Shown here: positions 6,116 to 13,190 of the stretch, piece after piece
Layout of the letters: every line of letters starts with the position of its first letter
Numbering within the stretch: position 1 is the first letter of the stretch
Assembly: GCA_002432715.1 (NCBI GenBank)
Contig: DJGJ01000021.1
Location: 1,761-19,530, forward strand
Direction of reading: 5' to 3'
Length of the DNA stretch: 17,770 nucleotides
Source: Sphaerochaeta sp. UBA5849
Lineage (GTDB): Bacteria > Spirochaetota > Spirochaetia > Sphaerochaetales > Sphaerochaetaceae
Notes under the pieces: generated by a model
Told to the model about the DNA's origin: nothing
What the model saw: only the letters and a program-made list of their open reading frames with translations
Databases searched by the model: none
Program-made: the position numbers and the translations under genes

Positions 6116-7657
6116 ATGTCCTTCTCACTCTACGCTTGGCAGGGCGCGTGCATTGAATCCTGGCTGGGAAACCAAGGCCGCGGAATCGTGCAAGTAGTCA
6201 CCGGAGCCGGTAAAACCATCCTTGCCCTTTATGCCGCCAAGGAATTGCAACAACAGCTGAACAAAAAGCTGCATATCGTCGTCATCGTTCCCAAGACCTT
6301 CCTCGTCGGGCAGTGGAAGGCGAGCATTCTCTCCCATCAGAAGGACCTGGGTCTTACCCGGGACGATATCGGCTGGGTCCATGGCAACCACCATCAGGCC
6401 CATAACAAACCGGTTATGATTTATGTGGTCAACTCAGCTCGGTACACCCTTGCAAACATCTTGCAGCAGAAACTGCAGCAACATGAACCGGTTCTGCTCA
6501 TCGCCGATGAATGCCACCACTATGCAAGTGAAGAGAACCACAAGATATTCTCCTTCCTCGACAAGCTGCCTGAAGCGGACAAGAAACACTATCACGCCCT
6601 GGGGTTGTCGGCCACACCGCAAGTCAATGGATTTGAAACCCGTCTGGTTCCGGCTCTTGGTCCTCTTTTCTATACGTATGGCTTCAATGAGGCGATGCAG
6701 CAAGGGGTGATCAACCAAGCGGTCATACATAATATTGAGCTTTCCATGACAGAAGAGCAGAAGTTTCTCTACGCCGAGCTGACAGCAAGAATCAGCTCAA
6801 CATCGCACCGATTGAGAAACCTTGTTCCCGACCTGAAAAAACTTAAAGGCCTTGCATTCTTCTATGCCATCGAGGACCTATGTACCAGCAAAAATGAAAC
6901 GATTGCAGATCTGGCAAGGCTTTTGGTTTCCCTCTATCATCAGCGTCGGGCGATAATCAACCTGGCACCACAACGCCTCGATTGCGTCTTCGATCTCATC
7001 AGTCTTTTGGACCATACAAGCAAGATCATCATCTTCGGCGAGCGAATATCGCAAAGCGAGGAGTTGTATGAGAGGCTCAAGCGCCGATATCCCAAAGAAG
7101 TGGTGCACTATCACAGCGAGATGGGGGATGTCGAACGAACACTGGCTCTTGAACAGTATCGCAGCGGGGAAGCCAGAATCCTTGTCTCCTGCAAAGCCCT
7201 CGACGAGGGTCTGGACATTCCCGCCGCCGATGTGGGCATCATCCTCTCCTCCACGAGCGAACAACGACAGCGGGTCCAGCGTATGGGAAGGGTGCTCAGG
7301 CGGCAGGAGGGCAAGCATAAGGCAAGCCTGTTCTACCTTTCGCTGGCCGATACGGTAGAGGATGCCAATCTGCTTGAGGAGGGCATTGAAATGGTGCAGG
7401 AGGGCTATCTCTCCTACACCGACCATTTCATCCATCCCGTGTATGATGAGCTTGCCGATACGCTCACTGAGGCAGTCCAAAAAAGCAAGAAACCCATACC
7501 CGGCCTTCAGGCATTGCTTGACCAGGGAAGAGTGAGAAACGACTGGTACGAGGATCCTGCTGTACTACAGGCATGGAAGAACCAAGAGACCAGCCCTGTG
7601 AAGAAGCGCTATTACAGCTGCATGAGGACACTCGCCCTCTTGAGGGAGAAATCGTAG
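6116..7657 (+). CDS. SF2 DEAD/DEAH-box helicase of the ATPase module
   Basis: This is a 513-residue superfamily 2 helicase of the SSL2/COG1061 type. All core motifs are visible: a Q-like YAWQ at residues 6-9, Walker A VTGAGKT at 28-34, motif Ia VPKTFLVGQW at 59-68, Walker B DECHH at 131-135, motif III SATP at 165-168, motif V ALDEGLDIPAADVGIIL near 361-377 and motif VI QRVQRMGRVLRR at 385-396. The middle insertion (about 210-280) is helical. No extra nuclease or methylase domain is present. The start has AAGGAGAG 10 bases upstream. The gene is divergent from the coiled-coil/ATPase operon and shares a 133-base control region with it, which supports one functional unit. It should translocate on or unwind DNA using ATP. 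BrxHI of BREX and the Shango helicase are functional analogues, by inference from context. Confidence 0.88.
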   Translation: MSFSLYAWQGACIESWLGNQGRGIVQVVTGAGKTILALYAAKELQQQLNKKLHIVVIVPKTFLVGQWKASILSHQKDLGLTRDDIGWVHGNHHQAHNKPVMIYVVNSARYTLANILQQKLQQHEPVLLIADECHHYASEENHKIFSFLDKLPEADKKHYHALGLSATPQVNGFETRLVPALGPLFYTYGFNEAMQQGVINQAVIHNIELSMTEEQKFLYAELTARISSTSHRLRNLVPDLKKLKGLAFFYAIEDLCTSKNETIADLARLLVSLYHQRRAIINLAPQRLDCVFDLISLLDHTSKIIIFGERISQSEELYERLKRRYPKEVVHYHSEMGDVERTLALEQYRSGEARILVSCKALDEGLDIPAADVGIILSSTSEQRQRVQRMGRVLRRQEGKHKASLFYLSLADTVEDANLLEEGIEMVQEGYLSYTDHFIHPVYDELADTLTEAVQKSKKPIPGLQALLDQGRVRNDWYEDPAVLQAWKNQETSPVKKRYYSCMRTLALLREKS

Positions 7658-7855
7658 GATTTGATTCCTCATTCCCGCATATTCCCTACAGGAGCATCCT
7701 CCTTGCCTTGCAAGAGGATCGTTTTCCAACGCAGAGATGGTTTTGGGAAGCAGACCGATTCTCAAAGCGGCTTGTTTCTGCGTCAAGCCCAAAGCCTCCC
7801 TGCGTGTCCTGAGGCAAGAGCCTAATTGGACCGGTGTCTGGATAGGGTACTGCAT
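7565..7855 (-). pseudogene. HipB-like XRE antitoxin/regulator, truncated remnant
   Basis: The first 48 residues (YPIQTPVQLGSCLRTRREALGLTQKQ through KTISALENDP) are a good HipB-type helix-turn-helix domain, including the PTQLG-like N-terminus and the recognition helix. A ribosome binding site (GGAGGA) precedes ATG at 7855. After ENDP, the expected HipB strand and dimerisation helix are missing. The frame instead drifts through about 50 unrelated residues and runs antisense into the last 93 bases of the helicase gene. The other two frames stop quickly, so a simple frameshift does not restore it. There is no HipA kinase nearby. The most likely explanation is that the 3' part of hipB and all of hipA were lost when the segment joined the helicase region. 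A shortened, DNA-binding regulator is still conceivable. Confidence 0.6.
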
Positions 7856-7881
7856 ACATCCTCCTATGCTACATCAGCATA

Positions 7882-7891
7882 CCCTATAGGG
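7882..7891. promoter_or_regulatory. Short palindrome between the AlbA_2 gene and the hipB remnant
   Basis: CCCTATAGGG is a perfect 10-bp palindrome in the 42 bases between the AlbA_2-type gene and the HipB-like remnant, beside a second small inverted repeat (ATGCT at 7867-7871 with AGCAT at 7877-7881). It is a plausible autoregulatory operator for the HipB-like protein; HipB is known to bind palindromes upstream of its gene. Its short length makes this a weak call. Confidence 0.3.
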
Positions 7892-7897
7892 GTGTTT

Positions 7898-9199
7898 TTA
7901 CATCCTCCTATACCGTGTTGCCGGACCAACGCCTTCCTTTTTCACCAAATACGACTGTACCATCCCGGCAAGAACTCTCTTGGCACTGGTGGCGCTGATA
8001 CCAAGCTGGTGCTCGACATCGGATCGGGTGATCGTCTCTGTTGTAAAAAACAGAGAAAGTACGCGTTGGTGTACAGCCTTCCTATCGGATACATAGACCT
8101 TTCGCTCATGAACCTCTGTATAGCTCACCTTTGGAAGTACGACTGTTACGGTGTTCTCAGTAACCAGAAAGGATGGTTTTTGCAGAAAGTCCCTATAGGA
8201 CTCCTGAATTCTTCGTACTCCGGTGGCAAAGCGTTCCATGATTGAAAGCCTAAGGAATACTTGGGCCAATATTGCATTTCTCGGAACTGAAATTCGGCCG
8301 CTAAGATATTCAGCAAGAGAAAGGCCTGACGGCAGACTTCCCGGCGAAGTTATCTCGAGCCGGTCGGGATAAGCAGCCACCCTGATACCAACTCTCAGAC
8401 TGTAATCCCGATGCACAAGAGCATTCACCAATGCCTCCCGGCAAGCTTCTCGGGGAATCTGGATACGATTCTCCCGGTAGAAGCCACTGACTTGCTCATA
8501 CTGAGCATACCATGCATCCAAGAGTTCAAGAACACGATGATATTGATACAATACCGAGCAATCCTCCAGACTCTCCCGATGCAGAAATATGGAAGAACTC
8601 TCTCCAAACCTGGCAATGTCCAGTGAAGCGTGATAAGGCCCGGGACTATCACTGAGAAGCTGACCAGCATAGGTATACCCTTGCCGATTGACCAGTCCCA
8701 GGGTTTTAAGAAGATCATTGTTCAGGGCTTCGATGCCGAGAACCTTCTGAAACTCTGCCTCTAATTGTTTGAAGCTCAGATCCTGTTTGCTTGCCGGCAG
8801 CTCTTCGTATGCGAGTGCACAACCTTGGAGAACCAACTGTCTTAATTGTGCGGCATCTACAGGTGCAGTAGAGGTATCAGAGCGCATGTAGGCACGATTC
8901 TGATAATAATACGGTGGATTCAGTCCTTTGCAAACTGAGAGAACAACCAATTGGCGGCCTTCTCGTGTGCACGTGGAAAGGGTATACGACGGGCGTGGAG
9001 AGATTTCGTCATTGATGGCATGCTCGACCTGTAGCATCAACTGCTGTACGTTCTCAACACCAAGGACGGTACTGTCATCCTTGATGCCGAAGATAATTCT
9101 GCCATCAAGATAGTTGGCAAAGGCCGATACTGTTTTCAAACAAGAGGGTGTGTATACCTCCTTATACTCGCAATCGCTGCTTTCTGGCACTTCAATCAC
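7898..9199 (-). CDS. AlbA_2/Schlafen-like ATP-binding transcriptional regulator (COG2865 type)
   Basis: With the GTG start at 9199 the protein has 433 residues. I prefer this start because AGGAGA lies 6 bases before it, whereas the ATG at 9217 has that same AGGAGA inside its coding region; the family also normally begins with a short peptide followed by ES..EYK. Domains: an N-terminal AlbA_2 domain (PF04326; about residues 5-115, with ECEYKE-like CEYKE and FANYLDGRIIFGIKDD), a HATPase_c_4-like domain near 250-340 (ACREALVNALVHRDYS, then PGSLPSGLS and RFATGVRRI), and a C-terminal winged helix (ITRSDVEHQLGISATSAKRVLAGMV). Such proteins are abundant, poorly understood regulators or defence-linked ATP-binding proteins. 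A large palindrome lies just upstream, which fits autoregulation. It is separated from the upstream ATPase gene by 115 bases on the same strand. Confidence 0.85.
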   Translation of the reverse strand: MIEVPESSDCEYKEVYTPSCLKTVSAFANYLDGRIIFGIKDDSTVLGVENVQQLMLQVEHAINDEISPRPSYTLSTCTREGRQLVVLSVCKGLNPPYYYQNRAYMRSDTSTAPVDAAQLRQLVLQGCALAYEELPASKQDLSFKQLEAEFQKVLGIEALNNDLLKTLGLVNRQGYTYAGQLLSDSPGPYHASLDIARFGESSSIFLHRESLEDCSVLYQYHRVLELLDAWYAQYEQVSGFYRENRIQIPREACREALVNALVHRDYSLRVGIRVAAYPDRLEITSPGSLPSGLSLAEYLSGRISVPRNAILAQVFLRLSIMERFATGVRRIQESYRDFLQKPSFLVTENTVTVVLPKVSYTEVHERKVYVSDRKAVHQRVLSLFFTTETITRSDVEHQLGISATSAKRVLAGMVQSYLVKKEGVGPATRYRRM

Positions 9200-9242
9200 C
9201 TCGTTTCTCCTTAGCATACGACAGAATGGGCCGATTATGCTA

Positions 9243-9268
9243 TTATCGGACCAAAATTGGTCCGATAA
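9243..9268. promoter_or_regulatory. 26-bp operator-like palindrome upstream of the AlbA_2 regulator
   Basis: Two perfect 12-bp arms, TTATCGGACCAA and TTGGTCCGATAA, flank AA. A third partial half-site, GGGCCGATTA at 9229-9238, lies just beside it, nearer the start codon. It sits 44 bases from the chosen GTG start and well inside the 115-base gap, so it is best read as an operator for the winged-helix regulator downstream. It has no adjacent T run on the minus strand, which argues against a terminator. Confidence 0.65.
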
Positions 9269-9314
9269 GGTAATCCGGTTATATCCTAAGGAAGAAGCGG
9301 GCTCGGATTGCTTC

Positions 9315-10652
9315 TCACCTAATGTGCTGCAGGGCCAAACTTATCAGATGCTCCGTCCAATCAGCCATGAAAAGAGGGATATTAAGTACATCACCATCAA
9401 GTTTGAGATTCTGCAAGGAATAGCGGATTCTCAAACTAAAATCATCGTCATGCAGGCGTTTGATGGCTTTCAACGAAGGACTGGAGATATTGGTGTCTGC
9501 CTTTACTTCGATAGGGATGATATGATTCTTATGTTGGAGAAGGAAGTCAACCTCATATCGGTTGTCACTACTGGTCCAGTACCGCAAAGGGACAGGAAAC
9601 GCTGCAGTCAATGCTTGCAGAATATAATTCTCTACAAATGCTCCCTTGAACTCGGTAAACAATTGCGTAGGATGGAGGAAGGATGAGATATCCAGTTGAG
9701 CCAGTCTCCTCAGTAAAGCAACATCGGCTGCATACACTTTAAAAGCAGACAAATCCTCATATGCCGACAAAGGCAAAGCAGGCTTGGTACAGCGAGACAC
9801 CTTGGTAACAACTTCAGCAGAAACCAACCAGTGAAGTGCATCCTCATACTCTCTTGCTCTCGCTCCTTGTTTCACGAGTTGGTACAAGAATTTCTTGTTT
9901 TCTCTTGCTAGTTGTGAAGGAAGGGAACGCCAAATATGCATCAGTTTCGGATACTCCCTAGGCTCGGGATGTTTTGCAAAATCCCGTTCGTAGGCTTGGA
10001 TGATCGACCATAAGATACCGTCTATCTGTCCACTATGTTTCTCGTTCACCCATCGGGCCATGGCTTCAGGCATCCCACCAATCAGAAAATATTTCTTTAA
10101 GTTCTCAACCAAAGGATTGAAGAAAGCATCGGGAATTGGGTCCAAATCAACTTTCGCATCCAGATATGCAATCAAATTCTTCTCATCCTCTGCAACCAGC
10201 ATTTCCCTAAACGTAAGAGGCAGGATTCGTAAAAAATCAACCTGGCCGACCGGAAAGGAAGTGGGTTTTGCCAAAGCCACCCCCAGCAACGACCCGGCAC
10301 AGGCAACATGATACCCCTTTCCATTTTCATGGAAATATTTCAACGAGTTCAATACTTCAGGAGCATCCTGGATTTCGTCAAACACTATGAGCGTCGAGCC
10401 TTCTGTAATTGGAAAGCCGATGGCAAACTGGAGATTACTCAAAATCCTTGTTATATCCTTGGTCGATGAAAAGAATTGTCGATATTCTGGATGTTCATCA
10501 AAGTTGAAAAGGGCAACCCGCTCATAGTATCTCCTACCAAATTCCTTGAGCAGCCAAGTTTTTCCTACTTGGCGAATACCTTGGAGAAGCAGTGGTTTTC
10601 GGTACGGTGACTCTTTCCAAGTTACCAAATCCTGCATTGCATTTCTTTCCAT
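9315..10652 (-). CDS. AAA_14 / DUF4143 ATPase
   Basis: This 445-residue protein has the usual architecture of a widespread, poorly understood family of single-gene ATPases. Walker A is GIRQVGKTWL at residues 25-34, Walker B LIVFDEIQ at 88-95 and the sensor strand CAGSLLG at 119-125. The C-terminal DUF4143 domain (about 200-440) contains RYEVDFLL near 365-372 and PIEVKA near 381-386, with the spacing of a PD-(D/E)XK nuclease-like fold (E/D...EVK). The ATG at 10652 is preceded by GGAAAGGA, and a strong promoter lies about 25 bases upstream. The length is normal and no defect is seen. The biological role of this family is not established; roles as selfish or accessory ATPases in variable regions have been proposed. 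Confidence 0.9.
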   Translation of the reverse strand: MERNAMQDLVTWKESPYRKPLLLQGIRQVGKTWLLKEFGRRYYERVALFNFDEHPEYRQFFSSTKDITRILSNLQFAIGFPITEGSTLIVFDEIQDAPEVLNSLKYFHENGKGYHVACAGSLLGVALAKPTSFPVGQVDFLRILPLTFREMLVAEDEKNLIAYLDAKVDLDPIPDAFFNPLVENLKKYFLIGGMPEAMARWVNEKHSGQIDGILWSIIQAYERDFAKHPEPREYPKLMHIWRSLPSQLARENKKFLYQLVKQGARAREYEDALHWLVSAEVVTKVSRCTKPALPLSAYEDLSAFKVYAADVALLRRLAQLDISSFLHPTQLFTEFKGAFVENYILQALTAAFPVPLRYWTSSDNRYEVDFLLQHKNHIIPIEVKADTNISSPSLKAIKRLHDDDFSLRIRYSLQNLKLDGDVLNIPLFMADWTEHLISLALQHIR

Positions 10653-10676
10653 TCTTCCTTTCCTCTCTTCTGATTA

Positions 10677-10705
10677 AGTATAGAACGAAATCGCAAAGCG
10701 GTCAA
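10677..10705 (-). promoter_or_regulatory. Sigma-70 promoter of the DUF4143 ATPase gene
   Basis: On the minus strand TTGACC (10700-10705) and TATACT (10677-10682) are separated by 17 bases, with the ATG about 25 bases downstream of the -10 box. This is one of the clearest promoters in the window. Confidence 0.75.
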
Positions 10706-10926
10706 AACCAATCACATATTTCCTGCAGATTTTGTGAGTTTCATCACACTTTATGCAGGTATTTTGTGATATGTATTTTATTATGTCCATATATAATACT
10801 TTTACTAGTGCAGAATTTCACCACTAGAAAGCTTGTTCATGTTTTGAACATAGTGTTATGAAGCATAGGAGACCTAAAGGCAAAGACAATAGAGGCGTGA
10901 GAATACGATTGAGCATACACATACAT
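10706..10926. other. AT-rich divergent intergenic region
   Basis: No gene is recognised between the DUF4143 gene (minus) and the XRE-ImmA gene (plus). The region holds the inverted repeat CTAGTG/CACTAG (10805-10810 and 10821-10826) and the palindrome TGTTCA-N5-TGAACA at 10834-10850, described separately. Confidence 0.4.
10834..10850. repeat. TGTTCA-N5-TGAACA palindrome
   Basis: Perfect 6-bp arms flank TGTTT. The same arms with the same 5-base spacing recur at 13173-13189, so it may be a binding site for one regulator. Confidence 0.4.
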
Positions 10927-10965
10927 GGTTTATAAATTCTTCATTTATCGTATACTTTATAAACC
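10927..10965 (+). promoter_or_regulatory. Promoter with paired operator-like repeats before the XRE-ImmA gene
   Basis: GGTTTATAAA (10927-10936) and TTTATAAACC (10956-10965) form 10-bp inverted arms, each containing the self-palindrome TTTATAAA. Between them lies a -10-like TATACT (10951-10956); a TTTATA 16 bases upstream can serve as -35. The two boxes therefore cover the -35 and the -10/start area. This is what an autorepressing XRE antitoxin operator often looks like, but the binding is inferred. Confidence 0.55.
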
Positions 10966-10990
10966 GGATACTACAAAGGAGAACCACATC

Positions 10991-12052
10991 ATGTTTGCTG
11001 ATCGCTTGAAACGAGCACGTATCTCATCTGGCTTCTCGATGCAAAAACTTGCAACGAAGGTTGGAATAAGTGCCAATATGATCAAGAAATACGAGCATGG
11101 TGAAAGCATGCCTTCTTCAGCCACTCTCATTAAACTGGCTGCTTCCTTAGGTCTCAAGAGCGAGTATTTCTTCCGTCCAACGCAGATTGCATTACAGAAC
11201 ATACAGTATCGGAAAAAGTCATCGCTTCCTCAGAAAGTTCTTCAGCAGATTGAAGCGGATGTACTTGAACAAGCTGAACGCTGGTTCGAGCTGAAACAAC
11301 TCTGGCCGCACTTCCCCATTTCTCCTGCGGTTCTGCCACCCGCCACGATTAAGAGTCTTGACGATATCCAAACATATGCGATGAACCTTCGTGCAACATG
11401 GAATTTGGGAATCAAGGAAATCCCGAATCTTACTTCTTTGTTGGAAGAACATGGATTTTTGGTGATAATGACACATATTCAAACCCAGGGTGCTTGTGAT
11501 GGGCTTCAAGCATCCATTGAAGGAACACCCATTCTTGTGTGTCAGCACCAAGGTGACGGCACTCGCCAACGCTTCACCTTGGCTCATGAACTTGCCCATT
11601 TTGCATTCGCATCGTCGCTTCCGCCTGAATTGGATCTGGAATCGTGTTGTCATCGTTTTGCCCAGGCTTTTCTCTTACCATTGCCAACGATTCACGCTTT
11701 CCTTGGGACTAAACGACAGGCATTGGAAATCGGTGAGTTGTACCTTATCAAGCATCGGTATGGGATCAGCATGCAAGCGTGCATACGACGTGCCTTTGAC
11801 ACTTCAATCATCTCCGAATCTACCTACAAGAATCTCTGTATTATGTTCTCCTCCAATGGGTGGAGGAAACAGGAACCAGGGGAACCCTATCCGCTTGAGT
11901 CGACATCCTGTTTCAAGCATCTTGTGTATCGAGCATTAGGGGAGAACATCATTGGTGAGGCAAAGGCAGCAGAGTTGCTTGGCCAGTCTGTTATGGAGTT
12001 TCATCGTAGTCGTTATATGAGAGATAGTGATGTCGCGCTTGTTAGTCAGTGA
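10991..12052 (+). CDS. XRE helix-turn-helix / ImmA-IrrE-type metallopeptidase (COG2856)
   Basis: With ATG at 10991 (AAAGGAG upstream, 8 bases away) the protein has 353 residues; a longer in-frame start at 10925 would translate through the promoter and is rejected. The N-terminus is a typical XRE domain (FADRLKRARISSGFSMQKLATKVGIS, residues 2-27, then MIKKYEHGESMPS). The middle and C-terminus carry an ImmA/IrrE peptidase domain with the zinc motif HELAH at 199-203 and the downstream helix ESCCHRFAQAFLLP (217-230) supplying the third ligand. Proteins of this kind are repressors cleaved or inactivated by proteolysis in mobile elements, and antitoxins in XRE-ImmA/toxin pairs. A PIN-domain gene overlaps its 3' end by 23 bases, so it was most likely the antitoxin of that toxin. 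It appears intact while its toxin is truncated. Confidence 0.88.
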   Translation: MFADRLKRARISSGFSMQKLATKVGISANMIKKYEHGESMPSSATLIKLAASLGLKSEYFFRPTQIALQNIQYRKKSSLPQKVLQQIEADVLEQAERWFELKQLWPHFPISPAVLPPATIKSLDDIQTYAMNLRATWNLGIKEIPNLTSLLEEHGFLVIMTHIQTQGACDGLQASIEGTPILVCQHQGDGTRQRFTLAHELAHFAFASSLPPELDLESCCHRFAQAFLLPLPTIHAFLGTKRQALEIGELYLIKHRYGISMQACIRRAFDTSIISESTYKNLCIMFSSNGWRKQEPGEPYPLESTSCFKHLVYRALGENIIGEAKAAELLGQSVMEFHRSRYMRDSDVALVSQ

Positions 12053-12138
12053 CACCAACATCTTCATAGACTTGGAAGAGGGTAATCTGCTGAACGAATT
12101 TTTTGCCCTACCGTACGAGATTGCAGTACCTGATATCC
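12030..12138 (+). pseudogene. PIN-domain toxin, N-terminal fragment
   Basis: From ATG at 12030 about 36 residues are readable: SRLLVSDTNIFIDLEEG followed by NLLNEFFALPYEIAVPDIL. This is the start of a PIN (VapC-like) ribonuclease, with the first catalytic aspartate in SDTN and the ID segment after it. It overlaps the XRE-ImmA gene by 23 bases, the normal arrangement for an antitoxin-toxin operon. After about 12138 the sequence is the antisense of nagA; the frame happens to stay open to 12722 but encodes no PIN residues. The remaining acidic catalytic residues are therefore missing and the toxin should be inactive. Confidence 0.75.
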
Positions 12139-12145
12139 TCATAAG
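12130..12145. other. Recombination/deletion junction joining PIN toxin and nagA
   Basis: Family-like PIN sequence on the plus strand ends at about PDIL, and family-like NagA sequence on the minus strand ends at about ATYEDI. Both endings fall on the bases around GATATC at 12133-12138. The two genes thus lost their 3' parts at the same point and are now tail to tail. Confidence 0.65.
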
Positions 12146-12752
12146 TAGCAGCAGTGTGCGCAGCCGAAAGATGGATGCCCATCGGCACCAGCCGGTCGGC
12201 CATTTCCAGCGAACCCGCGAGCTCGGGGGCCAGCGACCAGCGGCGGATCAGACCCTCGGCGTACTCGACCACCGGCGTGTAGTGCCGCTCATCGGGCAGG
12301 CGCAGGTGCCTCTCCTCCATCGCTCCCTTCTCAAAGGGGCTGAAATACGGCCCCTCCAGGTGCAGGCCCGGCAGGTGCGGCATGCCATCGGTGAGCTTGC
12401 TTGCCTGCTTGAACACATCAAGTGTCTGATAGAGGTGCTTGTCCGTGGATGCCAGGGTGGTGGGAAGGATGGTCGTAGCTCCAAAGCGCAGGTGGGCTTT
12501 TGCTGCCTGCTCGAAGGCCTCGACCGTCCCGTCCATGTAGTCAAATCCTCCCGAGCCGTGGGTGTGGATGTCCACGAACCCCGGGGAAAGGTACAGAGAG
12601 TGGCAATCAATGATGGAGGTTGCTTGCTTTACCCAGATTTCAGGAACTGGTTGGGAGCCGAAGGCTTGAATAACACCTTTGTCTTCCACCAAATACCCAT
12701 TCTGTATGACTGTATCTTCTAAAATTAGATTTCCGTTGGTAAAGAGTTGCAT
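12138..12752 (-). pseudogene. nagA: N-acetylglucosamine-6-phosphate deacetylase, 3'-truncated
   Basis: About 205 of the usual 380-390 residues remain. The enzyme removes acetate from N-acetylglucosamine-6-phosphate in amino sugar use. Visible are the metal-binding PGFVDIHTHGSGGFD (about residues 57-71), LPTTLAS, the metal-ligand glutamate in GLHLEGPYFSPFEKGA (130-144) and HLSAAHTAATYED (194-206). Downstream metal and catalytic residues of the family (the second histidine block and the catalytic aspartate) are missing. After EDI only seven codons (RYCNLVR) precede a stop and they derive from the antisense of the PIN gene. The ATG at 12752 has AAAGGAT upstream. Without its second half the deacetylase cannot be active; the missing part may lie on the far side of a rearrangement or be deleted. 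Confidence 0.85.
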
Positions 12753-12907
12753 CTAATAAGAATCCTTTGAAGGAATTAGTGCAGCATAAAATAGATATTT
12801 CTGTATCTACATGCTGTACTAGATGCAATCCTATCATCGGAAAAAGAGTCGGACTATATACGTTTGTTGCAGGAATATATCAATTTCGTTCATCGCAGAG
12901 CACACAG

Positions 12908-12930
12908 AAAGACCGACTTCTCAGTCGGCT
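12908..12930 (-). terminator. Possible minus-strand terminator hairpin
   Basis: A 7-bp stem (GCCGACT with AGTCGGT on the minus strand) closes GAGA and is followed by CTTTCT. It could be a backup terminator for the garD operon or belong to a lost gene. The T run is short. Confidence 0.35.
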
Positions 12931-13171
12931 TCTTGAAGGTGGTTCCGATTCTTGCCTTGCGGCCTTCCAACAGGACAAGGGATCGAATCTCCTTGCCACC
13001 CTGCTGTGCCGCAGGCAGGTTGTCTGGCAACCTATCTCTTTCTTCCAAGGTATCGCTTGTGGCATTGCCCTGCTCCCTTGGTTTCTTGGCTATAGTTAAC
13101 AACGAATAGATGAAGAAAGTATGAACAAGCGGTAAGAAATGTATAAATCGTGCAAGAAAAAGTACTCCTGC

Positions 13172-13190
13172 CTGTTCAATTATTGAACAG
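13172..13190. repeat. Palindrome CTGTTCAA-N3-TTGAACAG
   Basis: A perfect 8-bp inverted repeat lies immediately downstream of the garD terminator. Its core TGTTCA-N5-TGAACA is identical in arms and spacing to the site at 10834-10850. Confidence 0.45.

Noticed and set aside
6878..7480. Minus-strand open frame of 200 codons opposite the helicase
   Set aside because: The opposite strand carries SF2 motifs V and VI over this range; the minus frame has no recognisable domain.
2749..7657. Complete BREX system
   Set aside because: No PglX methylase, PglZ, BrxC/PglY or BrxA/BrxB was found; only the BrxD-like ATPase and a helicase are present.
10925..10990. N-terminal extension of the XRE-ImmA protein from ATG 10925
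   Set aside because: It would translate the operator and -10 region, while ATG 10991 has a proper ribosome binding site and begins directly at the HTH domain.
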